Shown in pieces: positions 1-9,836 of a DNA stretch of 64,000 nt (its first letter is position 1; each line of letters begins with the position of its first letter). The notes beneath the pieces were generated by a model. It worked only from the letters and a program-made list of their open reading frames with translations, did not search any database and was not told the DNA's origin. A program made the position numbers and the translations under genes. Source of the stretch: Bacteroidia bacterium (GTDB taxonomy: Bacteria; Bacteroidota; Bacteroidia; Cytophagales; JAAEPT01); NCBI GenBank assembly GCA_030431525.1, contig JAUIJC010000012.1, positions 46,374 through 110,373 of the forward strand, written 5' to 3'.

Positions 1-1271
1 AGTCCATTCCTTTGATTTTGGAAGGCAGGGATTTGTTGGGTTGTGCACAAACCGGCACGGGTAAAACTGCCGCATTTTCGATTCCTACCCTTCAAATCTT
101 GCAAGGCAAGGTGACCAAGGGGAAACCGAAAATTAAAGCCTTGATTTTGACGCCAACTCGTGAGTTGGCCATTCAAATTGGAGAGAGTCTTGAAGCCTAT
201 GGGCGATTTTTACCCTTGAGGCATACCGTCATCTTTGGTGGCGTGACTCAAAAGCGCCAAACCGATGCATTGGCCAAAGGTATTGACGTGTTGGTAGCGA
301 CACCGGGACGCTTGTTGGACTTGATGGGACAGGGTTTTATTGACCTTTCAGCCATCGAGTTTTTCGTGTTGGATGAGGCCGACCGCATGTTGGATATGGG
401 CTTTGTGCATGACGTAAAACGCGTTATCAAACAATTGCCTTCCAAGCGTCAGTCCTTGTTCTTCTCGGCTACCATGCCACCGTCGATTGTTGAATTGGCG
501 GGAACAATTTTGACCAATCCAGCCAAGGTGGAGGTGGCGCCAGTTTCTTCTACGGCGGAAACTATTCAGCAGTCAGTATTCTATGTAGGCAAACGCGACA
601 AGCGCAAACTCTTGGTGCATTTGCTCGCCAACGAAGACATTGACCGTGTGCTGGTCTTTACCCGAACCAAGCACGGAGCCAACCGTGTGGTGAAGGATTT
701 GGACAAGGCGGGCATCACTGCCGAGGCGATTCACGGGAACAAATCTCAGAATGCTCGACAGAATGCTCTGAACAATTTCAAGTGCAAGATTACTCGTGTG
801 TTGGTGGCCACTGACATCGCCGCTCGTGGTATTGATGTGGATGAATTGACATACGTCATCAACTTCGAGTTGCCGAATATTCCAGAAACTTACGTTCACC
901 GTATCGGTCGTTCGGGACGAGCTGGAGCTGATGGCGTGGCTTATTCCTTCTGTGATTTGGAGGAAAAGCCTTACATGCGGGATATCAATAAACTGATCAA
1001 GCAACAGGTTCCTGTGGTGGAGGATCACCCATATCCGTTGGACGAAGAGGCTGAAAGGCAACACGCCAAAGAAAATCCTCCACAACAACGAGGAGGAGGT
1101 CGTCGTCAAGGTGGCAATCGCCCGAAAGGTGGCGGTGGCGGTCAACGTCCTAAAGCAAAAGGCCAAGGCAATGGCAATTCACGCGGAGGAAATTCTGGCG
1201 GTGCCGGAAATGGCCGAAGTGGTGGTGGATTTAAGAAAAAAGGAGGGAAACCTCGTTTTAAGCGCGACTAA
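1..1271 (+). CDS. rhlE: DEAD-box RNA helicase, RhlE type (5' end outside window)
   Basis: ATP-dependent RNA helicase that remodels RNA in ribosome assembly or decay. The reading frame is open from base 3, upstream of any start codon, so the N-terminus with the Q motif lies outside the window. Visible in order: Walker [24 protein letters not shown] box ([13 protein letters not shown]), motif III SAT, then the second RecA domain with ARGID and [10 protein letters not shown]. The last 60 or so residues are a Gly/Arg/Lys/Asn-rich basic tail, typical of RhlE-like proteins and probably an RNA-binding extension. The subgroup is assigned from motif spelling and tail; another DEAD-box subgroup (DeaD/CsdA) is less likely because the protein ends soon after the helicase core. 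Confidence 0.9.
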   Translation, partial: SIPLILEGRDLLGCAQTGTGKTAAFSIPTLQILQGKVTKGKPKIKALILTPTRELAIQIGESLEAYGRFLPLRHTVIFGGVTQKRQTDALAKGIDVLVATPGRLLDLMGQGFIDLSAIEFFVLDEADRMLDMGFVHDVKRVIKQLPSKRQSLFFSATMPPSIVELAGTILTNPAKVEVAPVSSTAETIQQSVFYVGKRDKRKLLVHLLANEDIDRVLVFTRTKHGANRVVKDLDKAGITAEAIHGNKSQNARQNALNNFKCKITRVLVATDIAARGIDVDELTYVINFELPNIPETYVHRIGRSGRAGADGVAYSFCDLEEKPYMRDINKLIKQQVPVVEDHPYPLDEEAERQHAKENPPQQRGGGRRQGGNRPKGGGGGQRPKAKGQGNGNSRGGNSGGAGNGRSGGGFKKKGGKPRFKRD

Positions 1272-1276
1272 TTTTA

Positions 1277-1376
1277 GAATTTTAAACCACGGAGAAAGGG
1301 AGAAAAGGAGCAGGTTGTCATTCAAATTTGAACGATAAGGGTCTCCTTTCCTCCCTTTCTCCGTGGTTTAAAAAAG
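1277..1376. repeat. Inverted 8-base-unit array (octad family, copy 1)
   Basis: Two facing arms flank a short spacer between rhlE and dnaG. The left arm begins CCACGGAGAAAGGGAG and continues with units of about 8 bases; the right arm ends CTCCCTTTCTCCGTGG, its near-exact inverse. As RNA it would fold into a long hairpin and could act as the rhlE terminator. The same units recur at 42108-42135 (one arm only) and 59694-59868 (two arms). Confidence 0.8.
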
Positions 1377-1432
1377 AAATCTCCTGAACCTTTCTTTCAA
1401 AAGTGTTCTCTGTGGTTCAATAATTTATAGGC

Positions 1433-1440
1433 TAACTTTG
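1433..1440 (+). promoter_or_regulatory. Bacteroidota -7 box upstream of dnaG
   Basis: TAACTTTG matches the Bacteroidota housekeeping sigma -7 consensus TAnnTTTG. It sits 28 bases before the dnaG GTG, leaving a leader of roughly 20 bases. No clear -33 TTTG is present at the usual spacing. Confidence 0.5.
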
Positions 1441-1468
1441 CATCAGGAAAACCAATCCGTAAAGCGTT

Positions 1469-3460
1469 GTGATTCCAAAGGATACGGTAGATAAGATTTA
1501 CGACAGCATCGACATCGTGGAGGTGTTGGGCGACTTTGTGGAACTGAAAAAGAAAGGCCGGAACATGTGGGCCTGCTGTCCGTTCCACAACGAAAAAACG
1601 CCTTCCTTCTCGGTTGCGCCCGAAAAGGGCATCTACAAGTGCTTCGGCTGTGGCGTGGCGGGTGACTCCGTCAAGTTCGTCATGGAGCACGAGGGGATGA
1701 GCTATGTCGAGGCGCTTCGTTATCTGGCAGGAAAGTACAACATCGAGATTGTCGAGGTGGAAGCCTCGCCTGAGCAACAACAGCAGAAGAGCGAGAAGGA
1801 CAACCTTTACATCGTTCTTGATTACGCCAAGGCGTACTACCGCAACAATTTGGAGAACAATCCGATGGGTCAGGCCATCGGTAAAAGTTATTTCCGCGAA
1901 CGCGGATTTACAGAAAATACGATTGAGGCCTTTGATTTGGGCTATTCCATGGACGAGTGGGATGGTCTGAGCAAAAAGGCCCAGAAGGATCATCACAATA
2001 TCGAGACCTTGGAAAAGGCTGGTCTCTTGCGTCGCAAAGAGGACCGTGTCTATGATTATTTCCGTGGTCGCGTCATTTTTCCTATCCACAACCTTTCGGG
2101 CAAAGTCATCGCCTTTGGCGCCCGAATCCTGACCAACGATAAGAGCCAGCCCAAGTACCTCAACTCACCGGAGACTGAGGTTTATAAAAAGAGCAAGGTT
2201 CTTTACGGGATCTACCAAGCCAAGAACGCCATTCGCCAACAGGACAACTGTTATTTGGTGGAGGGTTATACCGATGTGATTTCCCTTTATCAGGCAGGTG
2301 TTCAAAACGTGGTGGGCTCCTCAGGAACCTCCCTCACCGAAGGGCAGGTGCGTTTGGTGAACCGTTTCACCAAAAACATCACCGTTCTTTATGATGGTGA
2401 CTCGGCCGGACTCAAGGCTTCCATGCGTGGTGTGGATATCATTCTGTCTGAGGGCATGGATGTGCATGCGGTGTCTTTCCCTGAAGGGGAGGACCCTGAC
2501 AGCTATGTCCGCAAAATTGGTAGTTCCGCCTTCCAGAAATATCTGGAGGAAAACCGCCAAGACTTCATTTCCTTTAAGGTCAGCGTCTATTTGGCGGAGG
2601 CTGGAAATGACCCTGTGAAAAAGGCGGAGGCCATTTCCGAGATTGTGGAAAGTATTGCCAAGGTGCCCGATGGCATTCGTCAGGCTGTTTTTATCCAGCA
2701 ATGCGCGAATCTCTTGGGCGTTTCTGAGGATGTACTCAACCGTGAGCTGGACAAAAAACTGAATCGGAACATCCAGCAGGAGCGCAAGCGCCAAGAGCGT
2801 GAGGCGAGAAGGGCTCAGAACAAACCTACTCAGCCTTCCTCGCAGGGGCTACCGCCGGATTTGCCTCCTGAGGATATTTATGTTCCTATTCCAGATGAAT
2901 ATTTGGCGCAGGAGGCAGGCTTGCCACCTGTGGTTGATCACGGGAATAAATCCACCCATAAGTCGGAATGGGAAACCATCCGCTTCCTGATTCATTACGG
3001 CGCCATCGAACTCGACGACGGGAGTTTCTTGGGGCAGTTCCTTTTGCAGGAAATTGCAGAAGTGGAATTTAAGGATGCTCGCTTGGCCCAGATTGTTAGC
3101 GTCTACCGCGAAAAATTGGAGGAGGGTGTGATGGCCGAACCAAAGCATTTTCTCCAAAGTCCCGACGAGGAAACCAAGCAAGTCATCGTGGAAATGCTCG
3201 CCGATGTCGAGGACCTCAGCGAAGGTTGGGAACAACGTGAAATCTATGTTTCCGATGAATCCAAGGACCTTTCAAAGGCCCTCGTCAATGGTGTCCTTCG
3301 CCTGAAATGGCGCAAGGTCCGCCAAATGCTAAAGGATAACCAACCCAAGCTTCTGGAGGCGAAAACGCCGGAGGAAACCATGGAGGCGATTCAGGAATAC
3401 CAGCAGTTGAAGCAGATGGAAGCCGAGCTTGCGAAGATGCTGGGGATTGTGGTGGGGTGA
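1469..3460 (+). CDS. dnaG: DNA primase DnaG
   Basis: Synthesises RNA primers at the replication fork. The 663-residue product has the full DnaG layout: a CHC2 zinc finger at residues 37-61 (C37, H40, C58, C61), the catalytic core from about 120, and a TOPRIM domain around 260-340 with the acidic motifs LVEGYTDV and YDGDSAG. A Pro/Gln-rich linker (about 445-480) leads to the C-terminal helicase-binding region, which is weakly conserved as usual. Start is GTG at 1469; MIPKDTVDKIYDSIDIVEVL is a standard DnaG N-terminus and the -7 box lies just upstream. No partner replication genes are adjacent. Confidence 0.95.
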   Translation: MIPKDTVDKIYDSIDIVEVLGDFVELKKKGRNMWACCPFHNEKTPSFSVAPEKGIYKCFGCGVAGDSVKFVMEHEGMSYVEALRYLAGKYNIEIVEVEASPEQQQQKSEKDNLYIVLDYAKAYYRNNLENNPMGQAIGKSYFRERGFTENTIEAFDLGYSMDEWDGLSKKAQKDHHNIETLEKAGLLRRKEDRVYDYFRGRVIFPIHNLSGKVIAFGARILTNDKSQPKYLNSPETEVYKKSKVLYGIYQAKNAIRQQDNCYLVEGYTDVISLYQAGVQNVVGSSGTSLTEGQVRLVNRFTKNITVLYDGDSAGLKASMRGVDIILSEGMDVHAVSFPEGEDPDSYVRKIGSSAFQKYLEENRQDFISFKVSVYLAEAGNDPVKKAEAISEIVESIAKVPDGIRQAVFIQQCANLLGVSEDVLNRELDKKLNRNIQQERKRQEREARRAQNKPTQPSSQGLPPDLPPEDIYVPIPDEYLAQEAGLPPVVDHGNKSTHKSEWETIRFLIHYGAIELDDGSFLGQFLLQEIAEVEFKDARLAQIVSVYREKLEEGVMAEPKHFLQSPDEETKQVIVEMLADVEDLSEGWEQREIYVSDESKDLSKALVNGVLRLKWRKVRQMLKDNQPKLLEAKTPEETMEAIQEYQQLKQMEAELAKMLGIVVG

Positions 3461-3580
3461 TGAAAGCTCATTTTAGTTCGAAATTTTTAGGTTTTTCCAC
3501 TCAAGAAAACATCCATTATTTCTGCACTTACGTTGCTTTTTAGCTTGGAATGGAGGTTTTAAGGTGGGATATTCGAAGCC

Positions 3581-5083
3581 ATGTTTAATAAGCAATTTCT
3601 TTTCTCGAAAAGGGAGTGTCCCTGTTTAGAGGGTTGGAACCGAAATGATTTCAAAGATTATTTCCTTTACACTCATCCTGAGTTGAATTTTTCTCGAGAG
3701 GAGAATGAAAGTCTTGAAGTGTTTTTGGTGGGGGATATACTTGATGCGGAAAACACGAGTCTCACCAATCAAGAAATACTTGGGGATGTCCTAGCAAAAA
3801 ATGATTCCCCATCAGCCCTATTGGAGGCATTTGGTCACTATTGTGGTGGGTTTCTCGTCTTTGTTGACGATAGAAGCTCTGATGAACAATTTGTTTTTGG
3901 GGATACAGCCGTAACTCGGGAGCTATTTTATTACCAGGTTGGACCAACGGAAATAATTGCTGGTTCTCAACCTAACATTATAGAGAAAGTACAATCCTTG
4001 GAGAAGTACTCAAGCCAGGAGGCAAGATCGTTTTATGAATCTCCAATTTTTTCGAGTAAGCAGGTCTATGTGGGGGACCAGACAGAGTATATGGGCGTTC
4101 GTAGACTTAAGCCCAATAAGGTCTTAAATATTAAGACTGGTAATTTTGATCGATTTTTTCCAAGGAAACCCTTGGAATCTTTAGCCCTTGATGAAACTGT
4201 AGAAAAGGCAGCCAAATCTATTCAGGGCTTTTTAGAGGCTGCTTCCAAAAGGCAGCAACTTGCCATACCTGTAACTGCTGGATGGGAGAGCAGAGTTTTA
4301 CTGGCTGCCAGTAAACGGATAAAGGAGCAGGTGTACTATTTTGTGGTTAAACACCCTGGGTATACTGATGATCATCCTGATATAAAAATTCCCCAGAAGT
4401 TACTTCAAAGGTTAGGGTTGAAGTTGAATGTGTTGGAGTATCCCCAGGATGTTCAATTGACCAATAATGAGAGAGAGGAAATTTTGCAGGATTTTTCAAA
4501 TCCAAGATTTCGAATTTTCAACTATGTTCGCCACGCTCTAGCTAATAACTTCACTGGTAAGTTAGTGGTGAATGGCAATGTGAGTGAGGTGGCTAGGATG
4601 CAATGGGATGAAATTGACTTTCCATCAGCTTGGTCCGTCGCTGTGGCTCAGGAATGCTCGAATTCAGAGTATGCCTCAAAGATTTATAAAGATTGGTTCG
4701 AGGAGGCTTCTCCAACTTTTGTGGAGAATGGATATCGAGTGTCTGACATGTTGTATTGGGAAGAGAATTGCGCAAATGTGGTTGCCAAGACTAATACAGA
4801 GTTTGGTTGGAAAACGGAAGTGTTCCAACCGTTTAATTCCCGACACTTATTAACAACAATGATGTCGGTGGATAAAAAATACCGACAGAAGCAGAATCCA
4901 GAGTTTTATGCCAAAATGGTGAGGTTGCTTTGGGAAGATTGCCTGACTGAACCGGTTAATCCTGGTTTCAAAAAGCAGGTGATTCGTTGGATGCAGAAAT
5001 TGGGAGTTTATGGCGTCTACAGGAACGGTTTATTCAAGCTTCAGATGCTTTTAAGCAGCCAAAAGGGCAAGATAAAGCAGTAG
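3581..5083 (+). CDS. Asparagine-synthase-like protein of a glycan locus
   Basis: A 500-residue protein with the asparagine synthetase B layout but altered key residues. The N-terminal half looks like a degenerate class II glutaminase domain: it lacks the Cys at position 2 needed for glutamine hydrolysis, yet keeps a GDTAVTRELFYY stretch like the GDPxGxxPLYY strand of real enzymes. The C-terminal half has VTAGWESRVLL at about residue 230, where active synthetases have the ATP PPi-loop SGGxDS. Homologues of this type occur in polysaccharide and lasso-peptide clusters, where they adenylate a carboxylate and form an amide. It is followed 24 bases later by a methyltransferase and heads a glycan operon, so transfer of an amine or amino acid to a uronic acid is a reasonable inference. 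The substrate cannot be read from sequence. Confidence 0.65.
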   Translation: MFNKQFLFSKRECPCLEGWNRNDFKDYFLYTHPELNFSREENESLEVFLVGDILDAENTSLTNQEILGDVLAKNDSPSALLEAFGHYCGGFLVFVDDRSSDEQFVFGDTAVTRELFYYQVGPTEIIAGSQPNIIEKVQSLEKYSSQEARSFYESPIFSSKQVYVGDQTEYMGVRRLKPNKVLNIKTGNFDRFFPRKPLESLALDETVEKAAKSIQGFLEAASKRQQLAIPVTAGWESRVLLAASKRIKEQVYYFVVKHPGYTDDHPDIKIPQKLLQRLGLKLNVLEYPQDVQLTNNEREEILQDFSNPRFRIFNYVRHALANNFTGKLVVNGNVSEVARMQWDEIDFPSAWSVAVAQECSNSEYASKIYKDWFEEASPTFVENGYRVSDMLYWEENCANVVAKTNTEFGWKTEVFQPFNSRHLLTTMMSVDKKYRQKQNPEFYAKMVRLLWEDCLTEPVNPGFKKQVIRWMQKLGVYGVYRNGLFKLQMLLSSQKGKIKQ

Positions 5084-5107
5084 TAGGGTTGAAAGAGTGA
5101 AAAGAAA

Positions 5108-5770
5108 GTGGTAATGACAAATAAGGAAGTTTGGTTAGGGCGGTATAGCAAAGCTGCTCTTTCGGAAAAGGATGGTGAAATCCTAAAGCGCTGTGAAGGC
5201 AAGCGAGTGCTTGATGTTGGTTGCGTGGGGCAGGTAAAGTCTTACAAAGGTGATGAGTGGCTGCATGGAAAGATTTCCAAGGTGGCCAACGACCTCGTTG
5301 GGGTTGATATAGACAGAGAGGGGGTGTTAGCCTTGAAGAAGGAGGGACACAACGTTTTTCATTTGGATGACCTAAGCCCTGCCGAGTGGCAGTTTGAGGT
5401 TGTGGTGATGGGGGATGTTATCGAGCATATTGGTGATGTTCAAGCCTTTCTAAGCTTTTACAAAGAGTTTCTCTCCGACGAAGGAGAGATGATTATTACC
5501 ACTCCTAACCCATTCAATTTCAGGCAGCTGATGTCTGTGTTGTTGTTTAAGGAGCCAAGTGTGAACGCCGAACACACCTGTTGGCTTGACCCAATAACCC
5601 TTACCGAAGTTTTTGATAGGTCAGGGTTGAAGATTAAATCATTCCTTTGGTTAAAGGAGTACAGTAATCCCAAAACATTTACTTCCAAGATTACCCATGG
5701 CGTGAGTCGGATATTTTACGCAATTAGGAGGTTCTATTCGCCAAACTTTATGTTTGTGGTGGGGAAATGA
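5108..5770 (+). CDS. Class I SAM-dependent methyltransferase
   Basis: About 220 residues. The Rossmann SAM-binding motif VLDVGCVGQ lies near residue 33 with an acidic strand end VGVDID about 30 residues later, then DVIEHIGD (motif II/III region) and a TTPNPFNFR loop like those of sugar or lipid O-methyltransferases. The stop overlaps the next gene's start (ATGA), so the two are translationally coupled. Start is either GTG 5108 or ATG 5114; the ATG is equally placed. Probably methylates a glycan or its carrier, judged only from its neighbours. Confidence 0.75.
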   Translation: MVMTNKEVWLGRYSKAALSEKDGEILKRCEGKRVLDVGCVGQVKSYKGDEWLHGKISKVANDLVGVDIDREGVLALKKEGHNVFHLDDLSPAEWQFEVVVMGDVIEHIGDVQAFLSFYKEFLSDEGEMIITTPNPFNFRQLMSVLLFKEPSVNAEHTCWLDPITLTEVFDRSGLKIKSFLWLKEYSNPKTFTSKITHGVSRIFYAIRRFYSPNFMFVVGK

Positions 5771-6825
5771 AGAGAGTGTTGATTTGTGTACCCTTTTCCT
5801 TGGAGGTGAAACATGCAAGGGTTGCTTTAGAGGAAAAGATTTTGGTGGAGCAGGGCTGCGAGGTTGACCTATTCTCAGGTAAAGATTCCGTGAGTACCTC
5901 ATGGTGGGTGAAAGTCTTGAACATCTTGACCTTAAAGTATTTTGAATGGGGCCATGTTTTTGAGATGGCCAAGAAGGCAAAGGCCTATGATGTGGTTTTG
6001 TTTTATAACCTAAAGCTACTGCCCTTAACCTTGCTCAATTCAGGAAAGGACAGACGAATGGTTTATCAAACCCTAGATCATAATGTTAGTTACCATTTTT
6101 ATGAATTGGCAAAGCGGCTTTCTCCTTTGTCGATTTTCAAGCCTGCAATTGTAAATGTATTCTCCTTTTTTGAACGTCGTTTGAGCCAAAAGGCCGATGC
6201 GGTAATGGTCAATTCCTTTCCCTTAGGAGAATACCTTTCTGGAGCAATTGTTAACTTGTACAGTTCCCCTTTTGAGGGGCTAAGCCTAGGAAGCAATTCT
6301 AAAAATCCCTTTGCGCTAATTTACTTTGGAAAGTTGTCCAAGGAGAAGGGGGCTGAAGAGTCTGTGCATTTGGCGGAAAGCCTAAAGATTCCTTTGTTTT
6401 ATTTTGGCCGTCTCGGTGATCAGAGCACTGAGAAGCTAGTCAAGAACTCTCCATGGGTTAAGTATCAAGGGAATTTTGAGATTGATGCCTTGGGTTTAGA
6501 AATTCAAAAGCTTTCTTCCTCATATAATCTTCTGGGTGTGAGTTTGATTCACTCCATCCATTTAAGTTATGAGATTCAAGAAGCTAACAAGGATATCGAC
6601 TACTTGGCTCTCGGAATTCCCATAGTAGGAAATAGAAGAAGGCCCACCTTTGAAAAAATTGAGATGGGCTGTGGAGTTCTTATGGAGGATGTTGAGCAAT
6701 TATTTGATTTCCAAGCTTACCGAAAGGCTAGTAGAAAAGCCTTGAAGCTATATCAGGAAGTCTATGCGCAAGACAACTTTAAAAATCATTTGTTAAAAGC
6801 TGTTTTAGGTAAGGGTTCACTATGA
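5767..6825 (+). CDS. Glycosyltransferase, GT4-like
   Basis: A 352-residue protein that looks like a GT-B fold glycosyltransferase. The N-terminal domain (MKRVLICVPFSLEVKHARVALEE) is typical of GT4 acceptor domains. The C-terminal donor domain starts near residue 180 with LIYFGKLSKEKGAEE, the usual GT4 turn, and has a DIDYLALGIPIVGN stretch in the place of the E-x7-E region. It overlaps the methyltransferase before it and the KdsC-like gene after it by 4 bases each, so three genes are coupled. Cytoplasmic, assembling a surface saccharide; the sugar is unknown. Confidence 0.7.
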   Translation: MKRVLICVPFSLEVKHARVALEEKILVEQGCEVDLFSGKDSVSTSWWVKVLNILTLKYFEWGHVFEMAKKAKAYDVVLFYNLKLLPLTLLNSGKDRRMVYQTLDHNVSYHFYELAKRLSPLSIFKPAIVNVFSFFERRLSQKADAVMVNSFPLGEYLSGAIVNLYSSPFEGLSLGSNSKNPFALIYFGKLSKEKGAEESVHLAESLKIPLFYFGRLGDQSTEKLVKNSPWVKYQGNFEIDALGLEIQKLSSSYNLLGVSLIHSIHLSYEIQEANKDIDYLALGIPIVGNRRRPTFEKIEMGCGVLMEDVEQLFDFQAYRKASRKALKLYQEVYAQDNFKNHLLKAVLGKGSL

Positions 6826-7340
6826 GAGAAATAAAGTTATTCATGACTGACGTAGATGGTGTTTGGACCGACGGAGGTATGATATACGATGAAGGGACTG
6901 GCAATGAGCTGAAACGGTTTAATGTCAAGGATGGAGTAGGAGTCATTCTGCTTCGCTCAGCTGATATACCTACCGCAATTTTGACCGGTGAAAACACGGA
7001 GATTGTCGCTCGAAGGGCTAGAAAGTTAAAAATTGACAATTGTTTTCTCGGCGTAAAAAACAAGGTAGCTGTTGCTGAAAAATTGCTGGAACAGTTGGGT
7101 ATTTCTTGGGAAGAAACGGCCTTTATCGGGGATGAAATAAATGACATTTCCATCATCAAAAAAGTTGGTTTAAGCGCTTGTCCCTCTGATGCGGCGGGCT
7201 ATGTAAAGGATATTGTGGATGTGGTCTTGACAAAAAAAGGTGGAGAAGGCGCTTTTAAGGAGTTTGTTGAATTCTACTTTATGGAGCGTGGTGAGCTTGA
7301 CCAAGTGGTAGACAAAGTGGTTGAGGAGATGAATGTTTGA
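6822..7340 (+). CDS. kdsC: HAD-family phosphatase, KdsC type
   Basis: A C0-type HAD phosphatase of 172 residues, without a cap domain, as in KdsC (KDO 8-phosphate phosphatase). Motif I is DVDGVWTDGG near residue 10, motif II is the TGE of AILTGE, and motif III/IV is IGDEINDISII near 110. The C-terminal GGEGAFKEFVEF matches the conserved tail that closes the KdsC tetramer active site. Close relatives act on 9-phosphate sialic-acid-like sugars, so in this locus the substrate could be KDO-8-P or another ulosonic acid phosphate. Coupled by a 4-base overlap to the glycosyltransferase. Confidence 0.85.
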   Translation: MREIKLFMTDVDGVWTDGGMIYDEGTGNELKRFNVKDGVGVILLRSADIPTAILTGENTEIVARRARKLKIDNCFLGVKNKVAVAEKLLEQLGISWEETAFIGDEINDISIIKKVGLSACPSDAAGYVKDIVDVVLTKKGGEGAFKEFVEFYFMERGELDQVVDKVVEEMNV

Positions 7341-7437
7341 TTGAGTATTGAGTATTGAGTCCAGAGTACGGAGTCTTCCCATATTGAATGGTTCCTTACT
7401 CAAAACTCGCTACTTAGTACTCAGTACTTAGTACTGA
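7341..7437. repeat. Inverted heptad array (AGTAnnn family)
   Basis: Left arm 7341-7374 is a run of 7-base units of the form AGTATTG; right arm 7397-7435 carries the inverse form TACTnnn. The unit is clear although copies differ. It fills the whole gap between kdsC and the YfhO-family gene. Confidence 0.7.
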
Positions 7438-7439
7438 AA

Positions 7440-9836
7440 ATGAAAAAAGAAACTTTAATCAAGTCGTTGATTGCCTTGGTCGTTTTTATGGCGGTCACGG
7501 CCATATACTTTTATCCACAGGTTTTTGAAGGCAAGGGTGTAGCTTCACATGATATTGCCATGTGGAAAGGGGCAGCTAAGGAAATTATTGATTTCCGGGA
7601 GGAGCATGGAGAAGAGCCATTATGGACTAACTCGATGTTCAGCGGTATGCCTGCCTATACAATATCGACTAGATATGATAGTAACTTGATAGGCTACCTT
7701 AAAAGGGGCTTAGGGCTTGGGTTGCCACATCCTGCATCTACATTTTTTATAGCCTTCCTATCATTCTTTGTGTTAATGAGGTGTTTTAAGGTCAAACCCC
7801 TTGTCGGAATGGTTGCGGCTCTTGGGTTTGGCTTGGCTTCCTTCATGCCCATTAGTATTGCGGCTGGGCATAATTCAAAGGTAATGGCCATTGCCTTAGG
7901 ACCATTGTTGTTGGCTGGGGTTCATCTGATTTATGAGAGAAAATATCTCCTAGGTTTTGCTCTAGCAGCATTGGGGATTTCCCTGGAGTTGGTGGCTGGT
8001 CACCCACAGATTACCTACTATTATGGGCTTTTGATTTTAGCCTATGCAATTTTCCGTTTAGTTGATTATTTAAAAGAGAATCTACTCCCAGAATTTTTCA
8101 AGGCTTCAGTTATAGCCTTGTTGGCAGGTGCCTTGGGATTCATGCCGAGTGTTGCGCAGCTGTGGACTACGATGGAATACAGCAAATATTCCACACGAGG
8201 AAAGTCTGAATTGCAGCAAACGGTTCAGGAAGGTGATGCCGAAGATGGTCTTGGCCGTGATTATGTGTTTAAATGGAGTCAAGGATCTTGGGAAAATTTG
8301 ACTTGGATGATTCCTTATTTTCAGGGAGGTGCCAGTGTAGATTATGTGAAGAAGGGTTCTGATTCTTATCAATGGTTTCAGCAACGTGGCTATCCTGAGG
8401 AGCAGATTCTGCAGCAGCGTCTTCCATATTACTGGGGAACGCAGCCATTCACGGCTGGGCCAATCTATATGGGAGCAGTGATTTGTTTCCTCTTTTTTGT
8501 AGGAGCATTCTTTGTCGAGGGACGCATCAAGTGGTGGTTGGTCGCTGGAGTTGTGTTGTCACTATTGTTGTCAATGGGTAAGAACTTCCCGTTGTTCAAC
8601 AATTTGATGTATGATTACTTCCCGATGTACAACAAGTTCCGAACAGTGGCCATGTCCGTGATGATTGCGCAGGTGAGCTTGGCGATATTGGCAGGACTTG
8701 GCCTTCAGGCGATTCTTCATGGGGAGCTTAGAAAAGATTGGCAGAACCGCCTCTTGATCGCTTTTGGCTGTTCGGGTGGATTGGCAATTCTTGTGCTCCT
8801 TTTCGCTCAGGTATTTGCTGACTTTGCAGGGCAGGGTGATGCAGGGATGATTCAGCAAGCTCCAGGTTTGGTCGAGGCGCTTAGGGCAGATCGAGCGGCA
8901 ATGTTGACCTCTTCGGCTTTCCGTTCATTCTTCTTGATTCTGTTGGCTGCTAGTGCACTTTGGGCTTATTTGAAGTTTAATATGAAGCCTATGGTTGCTT
9001 CGGCAATTTTGGCTGCCTTGGTGGTTTTTGACCTTTGGGGTGTTGATTGGAGCTATCTGAATCAAGATAACTTCAAAGAGAATGCGATTGATAGTCAACT
9101 GAATCCTTCGCCGGCGGATCAGGTGATTTTGAAAGATGCCAAAGGCAAAGAGGGTACATATCGTGTGTTTAACGCGAACAATCCTTTTAACGAGGCTAAT
9201 ACTTCTTATTATCATCAATCCATAGGAGGGTATTCTGGCGCTAAGATTCGTCGTTATCAAGAATTGGTGGAGAATCAGCTTTCCACAGGAAACCAGCAGG
9301 TGTTGGCCATGCTTAACACCAAATATGTGGTGACGCCTCAGGGGAGGTTAAGTAAATTCCCTGGCTTGGGGAATGCTTGGTTTGTGAACAAGGTGGAACA
9401 AGTCGGTTCGCCTGATGATGAGTTGGACTTTTTGGGTACCAAAGATTTCAAGGCTTCCCAAGTAGCAGTAATTGATACTACCAAATTTGATGCGAAGCCT
9501 GATTATTCTTTGAATGGTTCTGAAAACATCAAGTTGTTGGATTACCAGCCAAATGCTCTGAAATACCAAACTAAGAATGCTAAGGAAGGCTTGGCTGTAT
9601 TCTCCGAAATCTACTATCCAGCTGGATGGAAGGCAACGATTGATGGTTTACCTGTCGAAATCAAGCGTGTGAACTACGTTTTGCGTGCCTTGGAAATTCC
9701 AGAAGGTGATCACACCGTGGAGTTCAAGTTTGAACCGCGCTCTTACCACCTTGGCAGCACGATTTCCTTAATAGGGTCCATTTTGGTGCTAGGTATCTTT
9801 GGTTTGGCTGTGTTTATGGAGGTAAAGAAGAAATGA
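7440..9836 (+). CDS. YfhO-family polytopic membrane protein
   Basis: A large inner-membrane protein of 798 residues with about a dozen hydrophobic segments up to residue 560 and a soluble C-terminal domain ending in one more membrane span (SLIGSILVLGIFGLAVFMEV). The N-terminal loop with HDIAMWKGAAKEI and LWTNSMFSGMPAY is characteristic of the Bacteroidota YfhO family, GT-C-fold proteins. In Gram-positive bacteria YfhO decorates teichoic acid with sugars from a lipid carrier; a similar role in lipid-linked sugar transfer to a surface glycan fits this locus. The C-terminal domain contains FSEIYYPAGWKATIDG, another hallmark of the family. It is flanked on both sides by inverted heptad arrays. 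Confidence 0.85.
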   Translation: MKKETLIKSLIALVVFMAVTAIYFYPQVFEGKGVASHDIAMWKGAAKEIIDFREEHGEEPLWTNSMFSGMPAYTISTRYDSNLIGYLKRGLGLGLPHPASTFFIAFLSFFVLMRCFKVKPLVGMVAALGFGLASFMPISIAAGHNSKVMAIALGPLLLAGVHLIYERKYLLGFALAALGISLELVAGHPQITYYYGLLILAYAIFRLVDYLKENLLPEFFKASVIALLAGALGFMPSVAQLWTTMEYSKYSTRGKSELQQTVQEGDAEDGLGRDYVFKWSQGSWENLTWMIPYFQGGASVDYVKKGSDSYQWFQQRGYPEEQILQQRLPYYWGTQPFTAGPIYMGAVICFLFFVGAFFVEGRIKWWLVAGVVLSLLLSMGKNFPLFNNLMYDYFPMYNKFRTVAMSVMIAQVSLAILAGLGLQAILHGELRKDWQNRLLIAFGCSGGLAILVLLFAQVFADFAGQGDAGMIQQAPGLVEALRADRAAMLTSSAFRSFFLILLAASALWAYLKFNMKPMVASAILAALVVFDLWGVDWSYLNQDNFKENAIDSQLNPSPADQVILKDAKGKEGTYRVFNANNPFNEANTSYYHQSIGGYSGAKIRRYQELVENQLSTGNQQVLAMLNTKYVVTPQGRLSKFPGLGNAWFVNKVEQVGSPDDELDFLGTKDFKASQVAVIDTTKFDAKPDYSLNGSENIKLLDYQPNALKYQTKNAKEGLAVFSEIYYPAGWKATIDGLPVEIKRVNYVLRALEIPEGDHTVEFKFEPRSYHLGSTISLIGSILVLGIFGLAVFMEVKKK

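Noticed and set aside
573..1166. 197-codon reverse frame inside rhlE
   Set aside because: It is antisense to a gene with all helicase motifs in the forward frame.
7341..7437. Heptad arrays as CRISPR
   Set aside because: Units are 7 bases with no spacers and face each other; no cas genes are present.
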